A program made the translations under genes and the position numbers. 64,000 bases of DNA from Bdellovibrio sp. KM01 (GTDB taxonomy: Bacteria; Bdellovibrionota; Bdellovibrionia; Bdellovibrionales; Bdellovibrionaceae), in the NCBI RefSeq assembly GCF_013752535.1, contig NZ_CP058348.1, positions 2,046,001 through 2,110,000 on the forward strand. The letters run 5' to 3'. Shown here one piece after another: positions 35,066 to 43,358 of the stretch. Positions within the stretch are counted from its first letter, which is position 1. Each line of letters opens with the position of its first letter. The notes beneath the pieces were generated by a model. It searched no databases. It was not told the origin of the DNA and was given only the letters and a program-made list of their open reading frames with translations.

Positions 35066-35896
35066 TTAGAGAGCGGAAATCGACCGCAGCTGTTCGGCTT
35101 TTTCGTTAATATTGCTCTTTAAAGCCATCTTCTGCTTATCCGTCAGATTTGTCATCACCTGTGTGATCAGCTTTTGCAGATTTTCCTGATACGCCTGATT
35201 CGCTACACGAAATTCCGGCATATCGAATTTCTCTGCCGAAGTCGTGTACTCACGAACGAACTTTTTCATTTCATCCATCGAGTTTTGATGGGTTACGAAC
35301 TCAGCAAAAATATAGGCCTTGTTTTTAGCTTTAAGCTCTGCGGGATACGGAGACGCCTTCACACTTTCTTCGATCATTTGCTTTTGTTCTTTGGTCAAGG
35401 ACCCCAAAAACATCTCAAAGATATCTTCATACTTACTGCAATAGTCCTTTTGAAGCTTCGTTACGTTCTGAGCTTTCTCAATATCTTCCTGATTCTTTTT
35501 CGCGAAAGACTTTTTGAAATATTCAATTTGTTTTGGCTGAGTGGTCGCAATGAAGTCCACCGCGGTTGTGGCAAAGTGGGCATTGATCTGTTCGATGTCT
35601 TTAAAGAAGGACCCGAAATAGTCTGCAACCTTGGCGTCATTTAAAGTGCCTTGATCGATGTCATTTTGAATCTTATCAATGCGCTCCATCCATTGCGGCA
35701 GCAGCGTGGTTTTCATCAAGCCCAGATCTTTCTTGATGTCTTTTTTTAGCGCTTTACTTTGTTCCGAGGAGATATCGAAATAGTCGTCCACTTTAGAAGC
35801 AATATAAGTATCGGCCCAGCGATACGCGATATCCAAACGACTGCAACCAGATAACAGCATCACACCGAGCAACAAAAACAGTATTGTATTCTTCAT
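35066..35896 (-). CDS. DUF6279-family lipoprotein
   Basis: From ATG 35896 (chosen because it starts the lipoprotein signal, lipobox LSGC at 14-17): 276 residues. The opening CSRLDIAYRWADTYIASK, the following DDYFDIS and an all-helical body match the DUF6279 family, lipoproteins of unknown role common in Gram-negative bacteria. Helices contain many Lys/Glu and a repeated LTDKQK/LTKEQK segment. Monocistronic by spacing. Confidence 0.85.
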   Translation of the reverse strand: MKNTILFLLLGVMLLSGCSRLDIAYRWADTYIASKVDDYFDISSEQSKALKKDIKKDLGLMKTTLLPQWMERIDKIQNDIDQGTLNDAKVADYFGSFFKDIEQINAHFATTAVDFIATTQPKQIEYFKKSFAKKNQEDIEKAQNVTKLQKDYCSKYEDIFEMFLGSLTKEQKQMIEESVKASPYPAELKAKNKAYIFAEFVTHQNSMDEMKKFVREYTTSAEKFDMPEFRVANQAYQENLQKLITQVMTNLTDKQKMALKSNINEKAEQLRSISAL

Positions 35897-36008
35897 GCAA
35901 CCTCTTCCAACAAGGCTATCAAAACCTTGCTGGCAGCGGTTAACAGAGTGAGGACACCCGACTTTCGCTCTAGGCAAAGTGTCGGATGTTCATATTTATA
36001 GCCCGACT

Positions 36009-36377
36009 TTAGAGATGACTGCGGTAATCAGCGTCGGGTCTTTGCATTTCTTCTTCCTCTTCTTTAGCAGAAAAAGATCCTGGCAATTTATCCGCCAACA
36101 CATCAAAGCGCTCCACAATCGGTGGACGAGCCAACAGATCCGAGGCGCGGGAAATCAAGCTTGAGGCAACTTTACCTTCTAAATGCGCACGACGGCCGTA
36201 CTCATCCGGAAAGGCATCAAAGATCGCAAAGGCGGAGGGTCCGATACGACAGGCAAACCAGGCTGTGGTATTCACTTCTTCTTTCACCAGGGGTAAAGCG
36301 TCTCTTAAAAAGTTCTCCAGTTCAAATTCCCGCCCCGGCTTTGCTTCCAAACGAATGTACAGACCCAACGTTGTCAT
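36009..36377 (-). CDS. Antibiotic biosynthesis monooxygenase (ABM) domain protein
   Basis: ATG 36377 has GGAGG upstream; 122 residues. A ferredoxin-like quinol/heme-type monooxygenase domain: GLYIRLEAKPGREFELENFL, then FACRIGPSAFAIFDAFPDE, then helix to IVERFDVLAD. Family members oxidise quinols or degrade heme, or are inactive; no reaction can be assigned. A C-terminal charged tail (EEEEEMQRP) is unusual. Confidence 0.8.
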   Translation of the reverse strand: MTTLGLYIRLEAKPGREFELENFLRDALPLVKEEVNTTAWFACRIGPSAFAIFDAFPDEYGRRAHLEGKVASSLISRASDLLARPPIVERFDVLADKLPGSFSAKEEEEEMQRPDADYRSHL

Positions 36378-36550
36378 GGGGACCTCCGATAATTCACGAT
36401 ACTTTTTCTGGGAAGTGTCTCCAACTGAAACGATCATGTTTCTAATCAGAAAAAAATCGACTTTTTCCAGATTCTCCCTTCTTAAGTCCAGAGAAACTCC
36501 GATAGGTACCTCATCGTTCCCCTAAAAAGGAACTCACCAAGGAGTTCAGA

Positions 36551-36739
36551 ATGTTAAAGTTCACAGCAAAGATGACACTAGTCGTAGCAATGTTAGGAAT
36601 GGGCGCTTGCGCTTACTCTCCTGTAAATGAAGAACCCCGCTCTCCGTCGAGCTATACTGAAGAAAAAGCAGAGACTCCGCGCCCATGGCATTTTCCTTAT
36701 ATCCAAAAAGGAACTTCCCGCGCAGCAGCTTATTACTAA
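36551..36739 (+). CDS. Small lipoprotein, unknown function
   Basis: A 62-residue protein with signal peptide and lipobox GMGAC, then a 40-residue polar tail. AAGGAG ribosome site 8 nt upstream and a good terminator at 36766. A short unattached lipoprotein with no known domain. Confidence 0.75.
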   Translation: MLKFTAKMTLVVAMLGMGACAYSPVNEEPRSPSSYTEEKAETPRPWHFPYIQKGTSRAAAYY

Positions 36740-36765
36740 TTGAAGTATAAAACTAGATTGTGCAT

Positions 36766-36798
36766 AGACCGGCTGATCGAAAGACGCCGGTCTTTTTA
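36766..36798 (+). terminator. Rho-independent terminator of the small lipoprotein gene
   Basis: AGACCGGC (36766-36773) pairs with GCCGGTCT (36786-36793); TTTTTATTT follows. 26 bp after the stop. Confidence 0.88.
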
Positions 36799-36919
36799 TT
36801 TACAGCTATCGACAAAACTCCGCCCTGTCTCAGTTTGAGACATCCCACAAATCCCCGCCTCCACTTTAATCAGTTTTAAAACGCCGCGAGCTGGTATCAA
36901 TTTTGAACTTAAAGTTGCC

Positions 36920-37942
36920 ATGGGAATTTTGCGTTTATTATTTGCAGTACTTCTGTGGACCGTTATTAATTCATCTGTCGCCTTCGCCGGCGGAGAAGTC
37001 ACCCTTTATCAATGGTTGCCGACGGGGCACTTTGCAGCTCCCTTTATTCTTCCAGTAAAATCCGGTGAAACACCGGAAGCGGCAGCGGAACGCTATCTTT
37101 CAAATTTGGAAAAACATCCTGATCTGATGGAGCTTTTCCAAGGCCAGCGCCCGCAAATGTCTGCGCGAAATCTCACTCCTCTGGATGAGGCCCGTGAAAA
37201 ACGTGCCCTCTTGATTGCAAACTTACCAAAAGACTACGGAATGAATTCCCAACGCGTGAACAGCTTTAAGCGTATTTTTAAGGACGGCGGTCACATCAGT
37301 TACATTTTGCCTATCAATGCAAACTTAGGACTGACAGTGGATGAAACCCGCAGTCTTTTCACGAAAATTTCGGAAAGCTTTCCGATGATGGTGGCAATGG
37401 GTGGAGACGACGTCGACCCGGCTCAATACAAAAAAGAAAACATGCATGCACGAAACATCATTCCCACACGAGATCAGTTCGAGGTCTCATTGATTAAGAA
37501 TTATGTTGCAAGCGAAAAAGGCTTTTTCCTGGGAGTGTGTCGCGGATCACAGATCGCTTCGGTGGCCTTAGGCTATAAACTTGTGCAAGACGTTCCTGTG
37601 CAAGTGGGACCAGAACTTCCCCATGGAAATGACTGGCATGACATTGAAGTTAAAAAAACCACCAACGGAATTTTGTCTGCTCTTTTACCGGAAGGTTCGA
37701 ACAAGTTAACGGTGAATTCGCTGCATCACCAAGCGGTGCAATTCAAACCCGGTGGTCCTTTGGAACTTGCAGCCACAGCCGCTGACGGAGTCACTGAAGC
37801 GACAGAGTTTAAGAATGGTCGAGGTATTTTGCTGCAATTCCATCCGGAACTTATGGATAACGAATTAGGCAATAAGATCCTGTGGAAAATTCTCCAACAA
37901 AAGTCGAAAGTCATGCCTGCAAGCTGTTCCAAGGTCTTTTAG
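36920..37942 (+). CDS. Exported class I glutamine amidotransferase-like (peptidase C26) protein
   Basis: A 340-residue protein with a signal peptide (AFAGG). The gamma-glutamyl hydrolase-type fold is visible: GGDDVDPAQY near 157-166, nucleophile Cys in FLGVCRGSQI, and catalytic His in LLQFHPEL. C26 enzymes such as PuuD hydrolyse gamma-glutamyl bonds in the cytoplasm, so the signal peptide makes this an exported variant. Substrate unknown; cell wall or prey metabolites are speculation. Confidence 0.82.
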   Translation: MGILRLLFAVLLWTVINSSVAFAGGEVTLYQWLPTGHFAAPFILPVKSGETPEAAAERYLSNLEKHPDLMELFQGQRPQMSARNLTPLDEAREKRALLIANLPKDYGMNSQRVNSFKRIFKDGGHISYILPINANLGLTVDETRSLFTKISESFPMMVAMGGDDVDPAQYKKENMHARNIIPTRDQFEVSLIKNYVASEKGFFLGVCRGSQIASVALGYKLVQDVPVQVGPELPHGNDWHDIEVKKTTNGILSALLPEGSNKLTVNSLHHQAVQFKPGGPLELAATAADGVTEATEFKNGRGILLQFHPELMDNELGNKILWKILQQKSKVMPASCSKVF

Positions 37943-38027
37943 CTTAAGGTCCAAATTTCCGCTTAAAATTTGAACAGACTCACAAATATGCCGATCTCCT
38001 ACTTACATCTTCAAAAGGTAGGACGTT

Positions 38028-39224
38028 ATGAATATCGGCTTTTGGATGACAGCGCTTGTACTTTCATCTTCTGTAGCAACCACGGTTGCACATGCACAAA
38101 CTGTTGAAATCAAATGGGCTGGCAGCGAGCATCTTTCCTTAGGTGAAAGTGGTGCCTTTGCGGCTTGCCGTCAACTAGGCATCAGTAAAACAGATTGCCC
38201 GGTTACGGATCTTCCCCGTGGTGATAAAAAAATCTCTTTCCGGTACGGCGAGATTTTGATGTCCGCTGACTTTTACAACAGTCCTGATGAATTTTATTCG
38301 GACCGTCGCAAAGGTATCAAGCACGTGATCAAATGCACGCATGATGAAATTCATGGCGATAAACCTAAAACTTGCAACAACATCGCAACGTTTTTCTCGA
38401 TGCCAAAATATCTGGGTGTGGTTACTAAAAACTACAACCATTTCGGCTGGTATAACATGAAAGACTATGTGAAGTATCATCAACAAGCGATTGATAAAGC
38501 CCTTAAGTCCTACGCTTTAAAAGATTCCAATCCAGAAAAAAGTCTGCTGCTTTATCAACAAGCGATGATCGCTAACGCCTATGCGGATCACTATCTGACG
38601 GATGCTTTTGCTTCGGGTCACGTCCGCGTTCCTCGTGTGCAGGTTGTGGAATGGGCTAAAGCAAATCTTGAAGGATTTCTTAAAAAGAACCGTGGTGATT
38701 TGATTACAATGCTTTTGCACGACAACGAAAGCAAGAATTTGAAAACTGGTGTTGAAGAAGCCTTCCCGGTTTCCAATGCCTATGGTGATGAATGGGAAAC
38801 TCGGGGTGATGGACATTTGCAAATTGATGAAAATCCACTCGACCCGGTTCGTCTGCATCCAGAACACGCCGTGCGTGAGTCTGTGAAAGAAGTTTTGGTG
38901 GCGGCTCTTTACGGTGTTGAACCAAAAGGTATTTTCTCGGCCACTTGGATGGTCCCATTCAGTCAGGACATCCCGTTCTATCAAAAATTCACGGCCGCTC
39001 ATCAACAAATGACTGAAATGGATTTCGTAAATTCGTTCTTTAGAAAACAGCCTTTGATTAAAGCCACTCATGTCGCGCGCTATGATTTAGGCCGCTGCCT
39101 TAAAGCAATGCCTGATATTTTCGCCGAATTCCGTAAAGCAGTTCGTAAAGATATTCAAACAACTCCAGAGCTTTCTCGCCGTCTGCCGGCGCGCTATTTG
39201 GAAGCTTTCAGCAACGTCAACTAA
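38028..39224 (+). CDS. Zinc-dependent phospholipase C / P1 nuclease-fold protein
   Basis: A 398-residue exported protein, signal peptide ending AHA-Q. The S1/P1 nuclease-zinc phospholipase C helical fold is suggested by NHFGWYN, then YHQQAIDKA, and ANAYADHYLTDAFASGHVR, in which several His and Asp would bind zinc. Such ADHYLTDAFASGH strings occur in bacterial phospholipase C-like proteins. AAGG lies 9 nt before the ATG. Likely a periplasmic or prey-directed phosphodiesterase; substrate unproven. Confidence 0.8.
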   Translation: MNIGFWMTALVLSSSVATTVAHAQTVEIKWAGSEHLSLGESGAFAACRQLGISKTDCPVTDLPRGDKKISFRYGEILMSADFYNSPDEFYSDRRKGIKHVIKCTHDEIHGDKPKTCNNIATFFSMPKYLGVVTKNYNHFGWYNMKDYVKYHQQAIDKALKSYALKDSNPEKSLLLYQQAMIANAYADHYLTDAFASGHVRVPRVQVVEWAKANLEGFLKKNRGDLITMLLHDNESKNLKTGVEEAFPVSNAYGDEWETRGDGHLQIDENPLDPVRLHPEHAVRESVKEVLVAALYGVEPKGIFSATWMVPFSQDIPFYQKFTAAHQQMTEMDFVNSFFRKQPLIKATHVARYDLGRCLKAMPDIFAEFRKAVRKDIQTTPELSRRLPARYLEAFSNVN

Positions 39225-39265
39225 CACCCCAGCAGCACTTTGTTGCGTTGGCTCATGACTCCCTG

Positions 39266-39292
39266 GATGCTATGGGTTAAATCCATAGCATC
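39266..39292. terminator. Hairpin after the phospholipase-like gene
   Basis: GATGCTATGG (39266-39275) pairs perfectly with CCATAGCATC (39283-39292), loop of seven. It ends 29 bp before the predicted SCO1 start and lacks a T run, so it could be a processing or attenuating hairpin between the two genes. Confidence 0.5.
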
Positions 39293-39323
39293 TTCGTGAG
39301 CATCTGCCTTTTGTGGGGGAATT

Positions 39324-39896
39324 ATTAAAAAGCACATCATTCTTGCATCTTTGGTATCGGCAGCCCTGGCTATTACATTGGTTCTTGCATTGAAATGGTA
39401 CCAAAATCGCCAGCCTGAGCTGGGTGGAGATTTCCAGGCAAACTATAACGGCTCATCTTGGAAATTTTCTGACGATCCTAAAAAATTGAACCTTCTGTAT
39501 TTCGGCTATGCGAAATGCCCTGACGTCTGCCCGATGGCTTTAACTTATACCAGCCAGGCTTTTAGATCTTTGACGGAAGATCAAAAGAAAAACATCCGCT
39601 TGATCTTTGTAAGCGTTGATGTCGATCACGACACGCCAGCTAACGTGGCCGTTTATGCTCAGAACTTTGATCCAAGCTTTATCGGCCTCAGTGGTACGAA
39701 GCAAAACATTGATACCGCGGTTAAAACCTTCGCGGCGAGCTATATCGAGGAAAAAGACGCCAAGTCCTATCTGGGATATTCGATCTCGCACACGGACCGC
39801 ATTTATTTTCTGAACAAGAATGGTATTGTGCTTGATACATTACCAAATCCGCGTTCAGCTGATTCTATTGTACAAAAAATTAAGGAGAACCTATGA
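39324..39896 (+). CDS. SCO1/SenC copper-delivery protein, probable AUU start
   Basis: Assembles the Cu-A site of cytochrome oxidase. The thioredoxin-like domain has CPDVC, LIFVSVDVDHDTP and SHTDRIYF, with Cys, Cys and the metal His. No ATG, GTG or TTG precedes the signal anchor; the natural N-terminus KKHIILASLVSAALAI begins after ATT at 39324, with GGGGGA upstream. TTG at 39351 would cut the anchor and has no ribosome site. 190 residues from AUU. It overlaps PCuAC by 4 nt. Confidence 0.88.
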   Translation: MKKHIILASLVSAALAITLVLALKWYQNRQPELGGDFQANYNGSSWKFSDDPKKLNLLYFGYAKCPDVCPMALTYTSQAFRSLTEDQKKNIRLIFVSVDVDHDTPANVAVYAQNFDPSFIGLSGTKQNIDTAVKTFAASYIEEKDAKSYLGYSISHTDRIYFLNKNGIVLDTLPNPRSADSIVQKIKENL

Positions 39897-40360
39897 AGTC
39901 TATGATTCTTTCTGCAGTAATGGTTTTAGTTTCTTCTGCGGCGTTGGCAGCAGACATCGAATTTTCCAATCCCCACGTGTTTGTCCCGCTAAAGGGCACA
40001 AACACAACAGCGGGCTTTGGCACAATCAAAAACACGACAAAATCTGAAGTCGTGGTAAAAGTAGTTTCCGCAACTCCATTTAAAGCTGTTGAGCTTCATG
40101 AGTCGTCTGAAAAAAACGGCCGCATGACGATGTCTAAAATGGAAACGATCAAAATTGCAGCTGGTCAAACATTCGAGCTAAAACCTGGCGGCAACCACAT
40201 CATGCTTTTCGATGCGACAAAACCTGTTGAAGAAAAACAAACTGTGGCAATCAAATTGCTTGTGAACGACAAAGAGCAAACTGTGAACTTCCCAGTGGTA
40301 ACTCGTTTGTCTAAAGAAACAAAAACTGAAGACAAAAAAGAAGAACACCACCATCACTAA
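39893..40360 (+). CDS. PCu(A)C copper chaperone
   Basis: A 155-residue exported copper chaperone (signal peptide AALAA-D). The binding motif is visible: H in ELHESS, M in GRMTM, then H and M in NHIMLFD, close to the H-X10-M-X21-H-X-M pattern that supplies Cu(I) to cytochrome oxidase through SCO1. A Lys/Glu tail ends in four His (extra metal binding). AAGGAG site, ATGA overlap with SCO1. Confidence 0.92.
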   Translation: MKSMILSAVMVLVSSAALAADIEFSNPHVFVPLKGTNTTAGFGTIKNTTKSEVVVKVVSATPFKAVELHESSEKNGRMTMSKMETIKIAAGQTFELKPGGNHIMLFDATKPVEEKQTVAIKLLVNDKEQTVNFPVVTRLSKETKTEDKKEEHHHH

Positions 40361-40373
40361 AATGTGATCTAAC

Positions 40374-40431
40374 AAAAGGTACGGCCTTACTTTCTCCAAG
40401 TACCCTTGGAGAAAGTAAGGCCGTACCTTTT
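40374..40431. repeat. 27-bp perfect palindromic repeat, bidirectional terminator
   Basis: 40374-40400 pairs perfectly with 40405-40431 across a TACC loop, a 27-bp stem built on AAAAGGTACGGCC. It lies between convergent genes and its right end supplies the TAA stop of the ABC permease (40430-40432). A 25-nt arm is repeated at 63881-63905. AAAA before and TTTT after allow termination in both directions. Confidence 0.9.
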
Positions 40432-41509
40432 AGAGAGTGGTTTTGAAGCGATGCCAGCTGTAGCCGATGGCGGCAACAGCCATTGCCGCTAAAATCGAAA
40501 CGTCGAATAAAATGAGATTTGCATCCCCGCCTTTTAGCATGATGTTTCTTAAAAGATCGATGTAATAAGTGATTGGATTTACGTATGAAAACATGCGCAT
40601 AGCCCAGGGCATGTTTTCGACCGGGAAAGCAAGACCTGATAGCAGCATTGCTGGCAGCAGGAAAAGAAATCCCCCCATCATGGACTGCTGTTGATTTTTG
40701 GCCAAAGTCGAAATCATCAGACCGATACCCACCGTGCAGCAGACAAACATGAATGAGGCAAACATCAAGACCAGCAAACTTCCCCGCATGGGAAGTCCAA
40801 AGACGAAAACAGCTACAGCCAAAATCAGCGGAATATTACTCATCCCCAAAATCACATAGGGTACCGTCTTACCCATAATGACTTCTTCTGGTTTTACGGG
40901 GGCCGCAATCAGAGTTTCAAAGGTGCCGAGTTCTTTTTCCTTCGTAATAGACATACTGGTTAAAAGAATGGTGATCAAACACACCAACATACTCATGACA
41001 CCTGGAACCAGAAACAAAGCCGTGCGCATCGCAGGGTTGTAAAGAACCCTCACATCAAACTCCAAGGGAATTTTTAAACGCTCCGTTTGCTTCATTTGTA
41101 AAACGGCATTCACATAACGTTCAATACTTTGTCCACGAGTGGCATTGGTGGCGTTAATCAAAAGCTGAACTTTCCCCTCGCCCCGTCCGATACTGCGATC
41201 TAAGCCTCCTGGTGGCGCCACCAGGACCGCATCGGCCTCGCCCCCTTGCACTTGAGTGTATGGATCTGACGAACTCACCTGGGCCGGAATAAACCATCCT
41301 GAGGCAATGCAGTCCCGATACAAATTCATGAGCGAAGAATCTGTGGGAGCACCGAACACACTAAGTCTTATGTTACGCGCCTCCGTCGATAAAGCCGTCG
41401 CAAAAATAGTGAGCTGAATGCAAGGAGCCACGAAAAGTAAAATGCGCATGCGTGGATCGCGCAAAGTCTGCAGCATTTCTTTTTTCATAAAGCCCCACAG
41501 AGTTTTCAC
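40430..41509 (-). CDS. ABC-2 type transporter permease (YbhR-like)
   Basis: A 359-residue inner membrane permease: N-terminal helix (residues 20-41), a periplasmic region of about 130 residues, then five C-terminal helices including TKEKELGTFETLIAAPVKPEE and LLSGLAFPVENMP, the ABC-2 signature. Last gene of the hlyD-ATPase-ATPase-permease-permease operon; ATGA overlap with the previous permease. Its stop codon lies inside the 27-bp palindrome. Likely drug or lipid efflux; substrate unknown. Confidence 0.92.
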   Translation of the reverse strand: MKTLWGFMKKEMLQTLRDPRMRILLFVAPCIQLTIFATALSTEARNIRLSVFGAPTDSSLMNLYRDCIASGWFIPAQVSSSDPYTQVQGGEADAVLVAPPGGLDRSIGRGEGKVQLLINATNATRGQSIERYVNAVLQMKQTERLKIPLEFDVRVLYNPAMRTALFLVPGVMSMLVCLITILLTSMSITKEKELGTFETLIAAPVKPEEVIMGKTVPYVILGMSNIPLILAVAVFVFGLPMRGSLLVLMFASFMFVCCTVGIGLMISTLAKNQQQSMMGGFLFLLPAMLLSGLAFPVENMPWAMRMFSYVNPITYYIDLLRNIMLKGGDANLILFDVSILAAMAVAAIGYSWHRFKTTL

Positions 41510-42615
41510 GGCTCGACATCCTTTTTAAATTTCCGCGTCGCCACCGTCAGCATCACTAGCAACAACAAGCAGAGCATTGCAAACGAAGGAAGAATCTGCA
41601 TGAATCCCGCACCCTGTAAAAACAATTCCCTGCTAATTTCAATAAACCAGCGCGCCGGCAGGATCATCGTAAAGTAATAGAAAAAAGGTGGCATATGTTC
41701 CGCGGGAAAAATAAATCCCGACAAAAGCATCGAAGGCAAAAGTCCTGATAACATCGCAAACTGCATACTCAGCTGCTGACTGCGAGTTAAGACGGAAATA
41801 AGTAAACCTTGCGCCAAATAAGTACACAGAAAAACTAAAGCCGAAAGCATGTACAAAATAAAGCTGCCGCGAAAGGGCACCCGAAAAATCACCTTCGACA
41901 TCATAAAGACAAATAAAACTGAACCCACACCCATCACCGCATAAGGCAGAAGTTTGCCCACGATGATTTCTAAAGGTCTAACCGGCGTACCAAGTAGCAA
42001 TTCCATCGAACCATTTTCCCACTCGCGGGCCACGGTTAAGGCTGTCAGCAAAATGGATAAGATCGCAATAATAACCGCGGCAAGCCCCGGCACCACGAAC
42101 CACTGACTGTTCAATTCTGGATTAAACAAAAAACGAGATTGAATCTCAACTTTTTGGCGCAGCTCAATATCAGGAAATTCGCGACTCAGAGCGAGCTTTT
42201 GCACACCTCCTAAATATCCAATCACCGATGCCGCCGAGGAATTATCGGCCCCATCAATCAGAATTTGCACTGAGGATTGCCGCGTGGGAGTGAGATCACG
42301 CGCAAATTCAGGTTTAATGATAAGCGCGGTCTTGGCCCGTCCACCATCCAAGGCTTCGATCGCATGGGCGGGACTAAAAACATAGCGAGGAACAAAATAT
42401 TTGGAGCTAATGAAAGAATCGATCAAAATCCGGGACTCGGCGGTCTTACTGCCATCAAAAATCGCCAAGGGGATTTTATCCATGTTAAATTCAATGGCGA
42501 AACCAAAAAACAAAACCATCACAATCGGCATAAAGATCGCAACCGCAAGTGTGAACGGATCGCGCACGATCTGAAAGATTTCTTTTCTGGTGACAGCCCA
42601 AATGGATCCTTGCAT
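41506..42615 (-). CDS. ABC-2 type transporter permease (YbhS-like)
   Basis: A 369-residue permease paralogous to the next gene: first helix at about 22-42, periplasmic domain, then VAREWENGSMELLLGTPVRPLEII and LLSGFIFPAEHMP in the C-terminal helices. With the partner permease it forms the membrane heterodimer of the exporter. Start overlaps the ATPase stop by one nucleotide (TGATG). Confidence 0.92.
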   Translation of the reverse strand: MQGSIWAVTRKEIFQIVRDPFTLAVAIFMPIVMVLFFGFAIEFNMDKIPLAIFDGSKTAESRILIDSFISSKYFVPRYVFSPAHAIEALDGGRAKTALIIKPEFARDLTPTRQSSVQILIDGADNSSAASVIGYLGGVQKLALSREFPDIELRQKVEIQSRFLFNPELNSQWFVVPGLAAVIIAILSILLTALTVAREWENGSMELLLGTPVRPLEIIVGKLLPYAVMGVGSVLFVFMMSKVIFRVPFRGSFILYMLSALVFLCTYLAQGLLISVLTRSQQLSMQFAMLSGLLPSMLLSGFIFPAEHMPPFFYYFTMILPARWFIEISRELFLQGAGFMQILPSFAMLCLLLLVMLTVATRKFKKDVEP

Positions 42616-43358
42616 CAGCTGATCCCTTCGACCTGAGTGATAAAGACATCTTCCAAAGTGACTTTCTTTGGGTTCTTATGGGGAAAGGAATGTTTTTTCA
42701 GATTCAACGGGGAATCCAGCGCAATCAACTCCCCGTCCTTCATCAACGCGATTCTTCCGCACTGTTCAGCTTCATCCATATAGTGAGTGGTCACAAAGAC
42801 CGTCTTGCCACTGGCAGCAAGATCCCTGATCAATCCCCAAAAGCGCTGACGAAATGCAGGACTGACACCGGCTGTTGGTTCGTCCAAGAAAACCACCTGC
42901 GGGTCATGCAGGACCGAGGCAATAAGGCTGACCTGTTGTTTGATACCGCCCGGCAAATCGCGTACCATGGTTTTTTCGCTGCGCTGGAATTTAATGAATT
43001 CCAAAAGTTTTTGTTTTTGTTCTTTGAATTTCGCTTCATCGATTTTTCGTAAAGCGGCCGTAAACGCCAAATTCTCACCGACCGTCATATCGTCGTACAG
43101 AGTGAATTTTTGCGACATATAGCCAACTTGCTTTTTAACCGCGATGGAATCCATGCGCACATCGATTGCACAGACGTGGGCTTCACCTTCAGAGGGGATC
43201 AATAGTCCACATAAAACCCGGATCGTTGTGGTCTTACCCGCACCATTTGCACCTAAGAATCCAAAAATCTCCCCGGCCTCCACCGCAAAAGAAACATTCT
43301 TAACCGCATAAAAATCACCAAACTTAACTGAAAGATTTTTTACTTCCACTGATTTCAT
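42615..43358 (-). CDS. ABC exporter ATPase, canonical half
   Basis: A 247-residue ATPase with Walker A GANGAGKTT (res 36-44), Q loop, signature LPGGIKQQV, Walker B VVFLDEPTAGV and the catalytic-type H loop TTHYMDE. Resembles the C-terminal half of E. coli YbhF. Paired with the next ATPase to drive the ABC-2 exporter. ATGA overlap with the upstream ATPase gene. No signal or membrane segment. Confidence 0.93.
   Translation of the reverse strand: MKSVEVKNLSVKFGDFYAVKNVSFAVEAGEIFGFLGANGAGKTTTIRVLCGLLIPSEGEAHVCAIDVRMDSIAVKKQVGYMSQKFTLYDDMTVGENLAFTAALRKIDEAKFKEQKQKLLEFIKFQRSEKTMVRDLPGGIKQQVSLIASVLHDPQVVFLDEPTAGVSPAFRQRFWGLIRDLAASGKTVFVTTHYMDEAEQCGRIALMKDGELIALDSPLNLKKHSFPHKNPKKVTLEDVFITQVEGIS

Noticed and set aside
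36796-37002. A 68-residue minus-strand frame overlapping the start of the amidotransferase-like gene
   Set aside because: No ribosome site, its internal ATG overlaps the start codon of the opposite gene and it runs into the terminator at 36766-36798; likely a shadow.
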